A stretch of DNA of 64,000 nucleotides from Beroe forskalii (taxonomy: Eukaryota > Ctenophora > Nuda > Beroida > Beroidae), in contig WFMF01000041.1 in NCBI GenBank assembly GCA_011033025.1, positions 640,706 through 704,705 on the forward strand. The letters are read 5' to 3'. Shown here piece by piece: positions 32,633-42,383 of this stretch; the stretch's first letter is position 1; each line of letters starts with the position of its first letter. The position numbers and the translations under genes were made by a program. The notes beneath the pieces were generated by a model. It saw only the letters and a program-made list of their open reading frames with translations. It did no database searches and had not been told where the DNA came from.

Positions 32633-35600
32633 GATGTTGACGACGATCTCTATTTTGTGTTACAAAACCACTTGGACACTTGCCAAAGTAGCCTTCGGGA
32701 AGAGAAATTAGCGAGGTATGTTAAATCATTGAATTTGTTTCAGTCATGCTCATTTTTATATCAACTCGTTAGTCTGTATTAGGCACGGTTTATCTTAATT
32801 TATATGACGTTACTGAATGTTGCTTCGGTGGCTGATCGGACGTCACGTTTAATAATGAAAGTGCATAATTTTTCGCCTCCGTTTAGCCTGTCAACTTAGG
32901 GAACAACGCCCAATATTTTATTAAAATAACGATTTAGCTGATTGCTAGACGTTGCTGCCAAATGTTTCAACTTGCCGATGGTAAAGCGTGTGTAAATTAA
33001 AACTCTCGCATCGCCCGCGACGATTGACGCCCTCACACGAAGAAATTACAGTTCGGAAATTATACTCCAGTAGCTAGCCAAAGTTGAGTAGGCCTTTCGA
33101 GGTCCAGAGAATTTCTCATCGGAATTTGTTAGTTGAAATGATAACAATCAACTTTGAGGGGGGTAGAAATTTTCAAATAGTGGCGAACAGGTGACCACGC
33201 CCACTTTTTGTCATTTAATTGGCACGCGTGTTCAAAAATTCATATCTCGGGCTAGGAAGATCGTAGAGACTTGTTTTTGGGCTCAAACGAATCGCAATGG
33301 CCATGTTTATATTAGACTTGTTAATAAACATATGCTCTAAAATGCTCCTGAACCGAGGTTACAGGCCAAAAGCATTTTTGTGCCAAAGCGATGGCTAAAA
33401 TCGATTATTTTATCATAACTTGGGCTAGGAAGGTCGCAGAGACTTCGATCATAGCTCAAAAAAAGAACCGCAATTGGCATGTTTATATACGACTTGTGAA
33501 TAAAACATATGCCCTAAAATGCTCAGAAACCAAGTTATAGGCAAAAAACTGATTTTTGGTCATTTTCGCTGTGGAATTTTTGGCAAAAAATCAATGTAGC
33601 ATCCAGGTTTTGGGGTCTAGACCAAAATTCTACCCCTGAAAATGTTCTTTAAACATCCCTTGTTTGACAGAAAAAGGTTTTTGGGGTCTAGAATAGTCAC
33701 AATGGCTATGTTGAACTATTTAGCAACTGGATTTGATGCCCAATTTGACATTTTTTTGATGCGCATGTCCAAAAAAAATCATATCTCGGGCCAGGAAGGT
33801 CGTAGAGACTTGTTTTTGAGCTCAAACGAATTGCAATGGCCATGTTTATATTAGAATTGTTCATAAACATATGCTCTAAAATGCTCCTGAACCGAGTTAC
33901 AGGCCAAAAAGCATTTTGAGCCAACGCGATGGCTCAAAATTGATAAGTTGTTCATAATTTGGGCTAGGAAGGTCATAAAGACTTTGTTAATAGCTCAAAA
34001 GAACCACAATTGGCATGTTTATATAGGACTTGTGAATAAACATATGCCCCAAAATGCTCAGAAACTCAGTTATAGGCCAAAAGTGATTTTGGCCATTATC
34101 GCTATGCGAGATTTGGTAAAAAATGAATGCAGAATCCATGTTTTGATGTGCTTACCAAAATTTTGACCTTCAAAATGTACTTCAAACATCCCTCCTGTGA
34201 TGAAAAAGATTTTGGGACTAAAATTTTGCCTGCAGATCAAAACATGGATTCTGCATTCATTTACCAAATCTCGAATAGCGATAATGGCCAAAAATCAGTT
34301 TTGGCCTATAACTGAGTTTCTGAGCATTTGTAGTATTAAGTGTTTATTCACAAGTCATATATATAAACATGCCAATTGTATATTCTTTGAGCTATTAACG
34401 AAGTCTTTATGACCTTCCTAGCCCAAATTATGAACAATCATCAATTTTGAGCTAACGTTGGCTCAAAATGCTTTTGCCTGTAACTGAAGTTCAGAGCATT
34501 TTAGAGCATATGTTTATTAACAATTCTAATATAAACATGGCCATTGCAATTCGTTTGAGCTTCAAAATGTCTCTACGACCTTCCTGGCCTGAGATATACA
34601 TTTTGGATATTCATCAAAAATGTCAAAATTGGGCATCAAATCCAGTTACAAATAGTTCAACATATCCATTGTGACTATTCTAGACCCCAAAAAACCTTTT
34701 TCTGTCAAACAAGGGATGTTTAAAGAACATTTCTAGGGTAGAATTTTGTCTCGACCCCTAAAACCTGATGCTACATTGATTTTTGCCAAAAATTCCATGT
34801 TTAAAATGACCAAAAAATCAGTTTTTTTGCCTATAACTTGTTTCTGAGCATTTTAGGGCATGTTTATTCACAAGTTGTATATAAACATGCCAATTATGGT
34901 TCTTTGAGCTATGAACGAAGTCTCTGCGACCTTCCTAGCCCAAGTTATGATAATCGATTTTAGCCATATCGCTTAAGCACAAAATGCTTTTGGCCTGTAA
35001 CTCGGTTCAGGAGCATTTATATATGTTTATTAACAAGTCTAATATAAACATGGCCATTGCGATTCGTTTGAGCCCAAAAACAAGTCTCTACGATCTTCCT
35101 AGCCCAAGATATGAATTTTTGAACACGCGCGCCAATTAAATGACGAAAAGTGGGCGTGGTCACCTGTTCGCCACTATTTGAAAATTTCTACCCCCCTCAA
35201 AGTTGATTGTTATCATTTGAACTAACAAATTCCGATGAGAAATTCTCTGGACCTCGAAAGGCCTACTAAACTTTGGCTAGCTACTGGAGTATTAATGAAA
35301 ACTGCTGTATTAAAATATTGTCTGTTGATATGTAAAGTATTCAAATACTTCAGATTGCGTTCTGAGCAAATCTACGAAACACTTGAAGACGAACTGAAGA
35401 AAACCCAAACTGATCTACAAAACTCTAAGAACAGCGAGAAGAATAAAGACGATAAATTACAGAACCTATCCAATGCCAATAAACTCCTCAAATCTGAAAT
35501 CGACAAACAGAAACATGAGCTTTCTAAAGTGTGAGTGTTTTTACAGTTTCCTAAATCAGCTGTCGCGTATTGTGTCCCGCAATTTCGTGTGCCACTTGTT

Positions 35601-36445
35601 ACAATAGAAATGCTAACATCATTATCTTTTTGAGTGACCACTTCTTTCAACAGCAGGGCCGAAACGAAGCCATCTGAGACGAAGGACAGAGGAATTGGCT
35701 GTGAACTGCTGCCCCGTGAAGCCGACCATTCCAAGTGCAAAGACTCCATCAGAAGCAACGAATCTACCATTTCCGACCTTAAGAAGCAGATAGAGAATTC
35801 CAACAAGAATCTCAAGAACGAGCAGACCAATCTCAAAAACATGCAGGTACGTCTACTACTGATTAAGATCTTTCAGACTGATTTGAACTTTCGACTGTTT
35901 GATCAATGATCATTACAAATGGTGAGAATAACGGGGTGTTTGACCTAGTCAAATCTAATTTGTAAATCCTTCTCAGGCTCAGGAGAACGAGAACATGCAG
36001 CGGAACCAGCGAGAGGTGGAGGAGTTGAGGAAGGAGAACACGGTCCTCAACACCCGTCACGAGAGTCTGGTCCGGAACCTCCGGGCCGAGACCAAAGTCA
36101 AGATGGAACTCTTTGCTGCTCTAGGTAGGTTGGGGAGGGAACCATTTCGATTTCTGGTGAAAGGATTACGGAAAAGCCTCCCTGGTGTTCAAATGTAACA
36201 ATTTTCTGAATTACATGAACTCTTGAATGATAACAAACACAACTAAATCCCTAATTCCTTCCCCAGGTGATGCCCGTCGTCAGAGCGAGGAACTGACTCA
36301 CCGACTTGATCAGATGTGTCGTGAGAATGAGATGTTGAAGCAACGCGTGGCCGAGGCTATGGCCGTGTCCTCTTTCCCTACCTCTAGCTTCGGAGTACCG
36401 ACCACCACCACCACTGATACCTTCTACAGTGCTAACGGATTTTAG
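32633..36445 (+). CDS. Macoilin-like protein, C-terminal coiled-coil exons
   Basis: Five exons keep frame across GT-AG junctions: 32633-32715, 35354-35530, 35654 (or 35657)-35846, 35977-36124 and 36267-36445 (stop). The last two encode VRNLRAETKVKMELFAALG|DARRQSEELTHRLDQ..MLKQRVAEAMAV, the block I know from the C-terminus of macoilin (TMEM57), a neuronal ER membrane protein. Upstream exons are charged coiled coil (DVDDDLYFVLQNHLDTCQSSLREEKLAR, LEDELKKTQTDLQNSKNSEKN). The first listed exon begins at an acceptor with no in-frame Met, so the gene starts further 5'. The membrane-spanning N-terminus was not found in the window. Exon 3 has a tandem CAGCAG acceptor that would add or omit one Arg. 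A poly(A) signal AATAAA lies at 36543-36548, 98 nt after the stop. Confidence 0.8.
33062..35292. repeat. 2.2 kb inverted repeat (foldback) in a macoilin intron
   Basis: The ends atactccagtagctagcc (33062) and ggctagctactggagtat (ending 35292) are inverted copies. The similarity continues inward through both ~1.1 kb arms to a centre near 34190, where aatccatgttttgat faces atcaaaacatggatt. Each arm is made of diverged ~180-bp sub-repeats (cgggctaggaaggtcgtagagac, then an ..ataaacatatgc.. tract and ..gttacaggcc). The right end is only ~60 bp from the next exon. No transposase frame was seen. Confidence 0.85.
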
Positions 36446-37206
36446 AGGAGACACACACACTGGACTTAACCGGGCCAAGTACATGAATTTTACTTAAAAT
36501 GTGAGATCTTATGAACGCGTGCATGTTTTCCATATATGCCATAATAAAACGTTTTATTAGTTGAGTTCGAAAATATGTATCTATCAAATATACCAATCTA
36601 ATATTAAATATAACAGAAAAAAGTGTTTCAACTCATAGGGCTTGGGTGTAATCATTAATAACGATTCTACTTCTAGGTTTTTGGTTATTAAATAATCCTA
36701 ATTTACGGTGACTTTTCACGATGTAAGTCTATATATATTTTTGCCTTGTTTTTGCAAGTGCACCTTAATAACAGATCATGGAAATAAATTGTGTTAGTAT
36801 CATTATAATATTATCATTATTGTTATCATCATTATTTTGAGCCTTCGTGGTGAAATATCTTGTTACAAGTATTGATGTGTGAGTATGTCTTGATACGAAC
36901 CAGTGCATCCTGAAACCCCTTGTTTTTTGGTACCGTGCAAAATTCAGTGATACAAATAGGACAATTCTAGACATAAAACGACATAATTTTAGTAATGTAA
37001 AATGCTGAATTCATCTGACATCATTCATTGTCATGATCAAGATTAGAACTCACATGTAACTCAGCGCCATTCACTTCAAGTTCATTCAAACAATAATCGT
37101 AACGTTCTATTGTGTAGTGTTCATTGTTCATTTCCAGTTAATAATCCTGAGATTTCATCACCGGTAATTCACTTCTAAGTACCACAGTCAAATATCCCAA
37201 AACCAT
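36446..37206. other. Convergent intergenic region
   Basis: Lies between the 3' ends of the macoilin (plus) and integrin (minus) genes. It contains the macoilin AATAAA at 36543. An (ATT/ATA)n-like AT-rich stretch lies near 36795-36840. No gene was seen. Confidence 0.6.
36543..36548 (+). terminator. Polyadenylation signal, macoilin-like gene
   Basis: AATAAA, 98 nt downstream of the stop codon. Confidence 0.6.
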
Positions 37207-38922
37207 TCATTCTCCATCCTCAACATCGCACATCGGGTTTTTGAAAGCAAACTGCTCATCGTCCTCCTCATCATCGCTGGCATGATACGACGGTTCCACC
37301 GGCACTTCATCCATCACTTCGATAGTTTCAACCGGTTTGTTGGCGTAGAACTCCGCCTTGGGCGGTCGCTTCCTCTCGAAGAACCCGCATTTGTAGAGGA
37401 TGATCACGAGTAGCCCCAGACCACAAAGACCCCCACAAGCCGATCCGATCAGGATCCAGATACTCAGCGGTTTCACCAGCACAGTGCTAGCCACCACTTT
37501 GAGAGGCAGGGTGATGGGTCCTGTGACACTCTCCGAGCCCAGGTCTGCGTCTGGGTCCTTGTTTAGGACCCAGCCACGAACTGAGGTCACGATGGTGATG
37601 GGGTCTGAAAAGGAGGGTTCCCAGATGTAAGAAGTTAGCCTGATCCCCACAATGTCCGTGGTCAGGGACTTAACAGTGCACGATATGTTGACACAGTGGA
37701 CTGCTGCTCCACACACATACTCCACTGGAACAACAGGCTGGTCACTATCTCCTCCTCCACTGGTTGAATTGTCTCCCTCCCGGAGCACTGCGTTGATGAC
37801 GTCACTTAGGGGGGACGAGGGGACTGATCTACGGGATCTAGAGGGATTGGGAGCTGTATCCGGGATGTGTTTCACGTTAAGGAACTGATCTGCACACTCG
37901 ATCTCCGTCGTTGAGTCCACCTTGTACGGGTATATGAAGTCTGCGGAAGAGTTGAGAGCGAAGGGCACCTCCATCAGCAGTTCTAGGTTCTCCAGCTGTC
38001 CTGGACCCAGGTTTACTGGAATGAAGGTAGTCTCCACTGAGCTGCCAATGTCTGACACCGTCATGACTATCTTCTCTGGATCAGTTAGTTGGAAGAGGGA
38101 CGTTGCAGGGGAAGTTGTGCCACTGAGTTGGAGGTTGGAGAGTTTCCGTACGGGTGTGGGTTGGAGCAGCACGTTATTGTCTGGGTTCTGATCGTCACTC
38201 CCCTCTGGTTTGAGCTCCGTCCGGATTATTACTTCCTTCGTGTTCTTAACACCCGACACGGAGTACTCGACACTGAAGGTGAAGTTCACTGTGGTGTTCT
38301 TGTCCAGTCTGTTGTCCAGACCACAGTAGTACCGACCCTCAGTGGCTCCGTAGGGTGTGCAGATTGATAGTCGTGCCCCATTGGCGTCCCTTACCGCTGT
38401 GATGTACATTGACTGAGGCATGGTGATAAGGAGGTGGGAGCCAAATGGTTTACCGTGAGACGTATTCCTGGTGAGGGTGTAGTTGGACCAGATAACTTCG
38501 TTATATCCCGAGTATATCACATCTTTCCGAGTTCCATTATCGTACTTATCAAACTGAATCCCAGTTGACTGAAGTATGAGATCTGTTATGCACGTGGCAT
38601 TGCCGCACGAGGTTTTGATCTTTACTTGCGTGATGTCATACGAAAACTGTGATACGTTCATTGCAATCCGGTTCTCGAATTTAGGGGACTCCACAACTGC
38701 TACCTCAGTCTTGATACTGATCAATTGTTTGATGTCTCTTATGATTTCTTTGAGATAAACAGTGGTCTGAGAGCAATTTTCATATGGTTTCCCATATTCC
38801 AGTCCGTCAAAGAATTCCGAATTATTGTATGATTTATCAGCGAGCTCCACTCGTTTAGTTGCAGGAATTGTATTCTCGAAGTCCAAGTAGTTGGTAACGT
38901 TCAACTTGAAGGTGTGCTTCAT
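37207..38922 (-). CDS. Integrin alpha: extracellular stalk, transmembrane and tail exon
   Basis: 571 residues without an intron. Most is extracellular and N-glycosylated (many NxT/S), with beta-sandwich character like integrin calf domains (VTNYLDFENTIPATKRVEL; FIPVNLGPGQLENLELLMEVPFAL). At ~368 an RSRR|SVP site fits the protease cleavage of many alpha chains into heavy and light parts. A single membrane segment (~487-511, SIWILIGSACGGLCGLGLLVIIL) is followed by KCGFFERKR, the alpha-subunit membrane-proximal motif (usually GFFKR) that clasps the beta tail, then an acidic cytoplasmic tail. The N-terminal FG-GAP beta-propeller needed for ligand binding is absent. An acceptor-like taattcag lies 2 nt before the first Met, so this is more likely the last large exon than a whole gene. 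The rest was not found up to 64 kb. Confidence 0.82.
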   Translation of the reverse strand: MKHTFKLNVTNYLDFENTIPATKRVELADKSYNNSEFFDGLEYGKPYENCSQTTVYLKEIIRDIKQLISIKTEVAVVESPKFENRIAMNVSQFSYDITQVKIKTSCGNATCITDLILQSTGIQFDKYDNGTRKDVIYSGYNEVIWSNYTLTRNTSHGKPFGSHLLITMPQSMYITAVRDANGARLSICTPYGATEGRYYCGLDNRLDKNTTVNFTFSVEYSVSGVKNTKEVIIRTELKPEGSDDQNPDNNVLLQPTPVRKLSNLQLSGTTSPATSLFQLTDPEKIVMTVSDIGSSVETTFIPVNLGPGQLENLELLMEVPFALNSSADFIYPYKVDSTTEIECADQFLNVKHIPDTAPNPSRSRRSVPSSPLSDVINAVLREGDNSTSGGGDSDQPVVPVEYVCGAAVHCVNISCTVKSLTTDIVGIRLTSYIWEPSFSDPITIVTSVRGWVLNKDPDADLGSESVTGPITLPLKVVASTVLVKPLSIWILIGSACGGLCGLGLLVIILYKCGFFERKRPPKAEFYANKPVETIEVMDEVPVEPSYHASDDEEDDEQFAFKNPMCDVEDGE

Positions 38923-39348
38923 GTCTGAATTACTCGAATAGTCCGGTTAAACAATTTTCAGGGCAATCAGGTGTTAAATGCGGCCTCTGAAGCCTCTAAA
39001 TTGAGCTGCAAAATGATTAAAATAGGTTTTTGGCGTAAAACGTTCTGCTGCCGCACTAGTGATGCTATAGTGACCTTTTCATGGTGTCCTGTTGCCTGTT
39101 AGTAAAAATGATGGAAAATAGGAGATGAAATTGTGCTGCACGTGAGTTCACGCGGAAGTTTTGTAGAAATTAGGGCATTTCATGAAATCAATATATACAT
39201 GGGATTTTCGACTTGATTTTGTTAAAACAAGTTCAAATACGATTAATGTGCGTGAAATTAGGTTCAATGCTACAATTTTGCACGTGAGTTAGCACGGACG
39301 TTTTGTAGAACTTATTGAAATCACTTTTGATTCATTCAGGCATTAAAC

Positions 39349-39420
39349 GTTATGATGAGTTACGATATGATGAGTTACGATATGATGAGTTACGATATGA
39401 TGAGTTACGATATGATGATT
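39349..39420. repeat. 15-bp tandem repeat, ~4.8 copies
   Basis: The unit gatatgatgagttac repeats almost perfectly and ends in gatatgatgatt. Confidence 0.9.
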
Positions 39421-40919
39421 ACGTGGACCCAAAGTGTTCGGAGGTCGCATGGGTTTGAACGGCCTCATCAATTTTAAGGAGATAATTCAGCGACGACTCT
39501 TTTTGCGGTTTTGGGCCTTATATACTTACTAGAAATGCCGTTGGGCCTGCTAATAATAAGCTCTCAAAAAGTTTATGAAGGAGCAAAATTTACCATTATG
39601 CATTATTTCTTTTAGTAATGCTTGTCCGTGCAAGTTTGTATGATGAAGTTAAATGTTAGATAATAAAAACAGTATCGTTCTCATACTAACGTTGAATTAT
39701 AGCATTGATTCACGCCAAGAGCAGTATTCCAGTCGCAATGTGCTATGCCCAAATTCGATTTAATTTGATTTTGCTTTTGTTCAATCTTAAATTTCTCTAA
39801 TTAAAAATTTTCCGTTATCATCAACTCAGCATTGATTCAAATCGACCGACGTCGGACAGATTAATGAAGAGATGCTATCGGAAATAGTCTCCACGATGCC
39901 AGCCATACCCATTCTCTATCTTCAAATCTTGAATTTCAAATGAAAACAGTAAACAGGCCGTTCTTTCAAACGTTACAATAAGCAGTCAACAACGTATCAG
40001 AAACAGCATTTTACGAACTACTCTTTCTTGCACGTGTGCAAATATCCCATCTCCATAGCAACGGCACCTCTTTCCTCCCTTTCGCCTTCCTTTCTCTTGA
40101 TATCATCTTGGCAAGCTCAAATTTAATTGTGTACGGCGGCACAAACATTATTCACGTGTGACTTTACTTTATATATAAGATAGTTATATAGTGTGTCAAA
40201 GATCATTTCATTAAATTCTCATGAAAATCTGCACAGTGTATGAAGGAAATGAACTTTCAATGCTGTGTTTGGTGAAAGTGGGAGGAGGCTCAACTGTACT
40301 GCAAGACGACAGTGATGAAGTTTGACAAGTCTAGTCTACTCAGTCAAATTTGGTTTTGACAGCTGTCCGCAGTTTTCTTGTCAAGAGAGCAAGAGCAGTC
40401 AGCAGAGTCAGCAGCTGGATCGATTCATCAGTTGAGGCGGATTCCGATCAAAAATCAGGAAACTCGGTTACAGCAGAGTAAATGTTAGCAATTCAAGATA
40501 AGAGTGAGTTTGAGGAGTGTCAGTGATGCGGTCAAGCATGAGCTGGGGTATGAAGAAAGAAAAGAGAGCTGAAAGCTGCGGTGAAATTTGCTGAGAAACA
40601 CGGCGACTGAAAGTGAAAGAAAGGGCGGTAATAGTAATTATACTGTTTGTTCTTGAAGAGATTACCAGCGAAGTTGTGCGGGGGAAGTGGAGAAGAGCCT
40701 GCAGTGGACATATCTGCAACAGAGCGAGCCATCAGTCCGTGACTGCTAGTGCTATGGGGTGGGAATTTCTAATAACCTGAACAGCCGGATCAAGTTTGAT
40801 TTTAAAGCCCTTGTGGGTGCTACACATAGAGTTTGTGATAAACAGGTTTTTCGTGAACGAAAAATACACATTTTTAAAAAGTTTACTTGAGCTTTCTATG
40901 GAACGAAACTTCAATCCAC

Positions 40920-41165
40920 AAATTAGTCTTCTGTAAACCATAAATAAACGTTCCACATACGTTTATTTATGGTTTTGTAGAAAACGTTATATATAAACCA
41001 AAAATAAACGTATCAGAAACGTTTAATTTTGGTTTTGGTGTAAACGTTTCTACAGATCCGTCTATTAAACGTATCAAAAACGTTTAGAAATAACGTTTGA
41101 CGAAAACCAAAATTAAACCAAAGAAAAACGTTTTTCATTGGTTTATTTTTGGTTTGGTTTCTTTG
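40920..41165. repeat. Cluster of AAACGTTT-type hairpins
   Basis: aaaccataaataaacgt pairs perfectly with acgtttatttatggttt over a 7-nt loop (~40936-40976). More units of aaaccaaaaataaacg and cgtttaattttggttt follow in alternating orientation. Together they form a serial inverted-repeat block directly before the 88-bp palindrome. Confidence 0.7.
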
Positions 41166-41176
41166 TGCCGGCTGGG

Positions 41177-41264
41177 TATTTATCGAATAAAGTTGAGTCC
41201 ATACAAAAATATTGATATTTAAATATCAATATTTTTGTATGGACTCAACTTTATTCGATAAATA
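41177..41264. repeat. Perfect 88-bp palindrome without a spacer
   Basis: The 44-nt arms are exact reverse complements, meeting at gatattt|aaatatc (41220/41221). The arm begins tatttatcgaataaagttg. A second hairpin lies just downstream: aaaatggcgattt (41300-41312) with aaatcgccatttt (41341-41353). Confidence 0.95.
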
Positions 41265-41826
41265 GTGTATTCTCTGCAAGTTTGGGGTTGATTGCTGCTA
41301 AAATGGCGATTTCAGGCCCAAAAAACCTTTAAAAACCACAAAATCGCCATTTTCTCAGTTTGCGTTTTTTCCAAAGAGCACTTCACTCAAACGCTTATAA
41401 CTTCGGCTACGATTGATATTTTTGCATAATTCTTTTTAATTTTTTACGTGAAACTAGACTAAATTCCTCAGATACAAATGGACTCGGATTTGTGAGTTAG
41501 GCCTTCAAAAATTTTTGGCGCTTTCAGATCCCGTCCAAGTCCCTTTTGAAAAAATGCGCCCATTTGGGCGCACTTTTAGCGCCAGCGACACGGTGGCGCC
41601 AGTGGGTATGGGGTACCGAACCCGGCCAAAAAGTTGGCCCACGGGGCATACCTTTTGGGTCAACCATTATCTCAGAAACGTGTTTTCCAAAAAATATGGG
41701 TTGAACCCCCCCCTCCCCCTTAAGGTGCTTGGTAAACATTTGAAAAACACAGCATTTTGGCCTGTTTTACTTTTAGTACATTTGACCCTTATGAGACACG
41801 AAGCTATTCCAAAAGGGCTGTTCTAT

Positions 41827-42311
41827 GGGATCGTTCACATATTACGTAATCATTAAGGGGGAGGGTTTTTTCAAATGATTACGTTTGATTACGAGGAGGG
41901 GGGAGTTTTGTGATTGAGGGGGTTTTGTGGTTGATAACGTAATCAAAATATCCAAATTTCGACACAATTTTTGCCAAAAATTCACGGTATTTTTTGACAA
42001 AATCTTCAGAAAAGCGACCCATAAATAACATTTTCAGCATTTTTTTTTCGAAACTTTCCTCGATATTTTCATCAAAATTTTCAAAAATGGAAACCTTATC
42101 AATATTTAAGTATTTTAATTTACACTTTCTATGTTATTCATTGTGTACTCAACTAGGTGGGGGGGGGGGGGGGGGGGGGTAAGCCATGATTACGCAATAT
42201 TCACCTCTAGAGGAGGGGGTTTGGCTTTGATTACGCTTGATTACGAGGGGGAGGGAGGGGGTTGAAAATTGCCATAAATTGATTACGTAATAATAATATA
42301 TGAACGATCCC
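41827..42311. mobile_element. Inverted-repeat DNA element (MITE) with a 21-G run
   Basis: The termini are inverted: gggatcgttcacatattacg at the left and cgtaataataatatatgaac-gatccc at the right. Both inner flanks repeat GATTACG next to G-rich runs. A possible 3-bp target duplication tat (41824-41826 and 42312-42314) flanks it. A homopolymer of 21 G occupies 42159-42179. The GTTCA..TTACG termini resemble a widespread invertebrate DNA-transposon class, but I cannot name it with confidence. Confidence 0.6.
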
Positions 42312-42358
42312 TATTTGGCCCTTTTGGTTGCTAAACACGTATATCCCTTCCCCTAACC

Positions 42359-42383
42359 AGGGGTGTCGCGAAACGACACCCCT
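42359..42383. repeat. Perfect 10-bp stem hairpin
   Basis: aggggtgtcg / cgacacccct around a 5-nt loop (cgaaa). The sequence before it (ttgctaaacacgtatatccc) recurs inverted at ~54390-54415, so it probably belongs to a dispersed repeat family. Confidence 0.7.
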
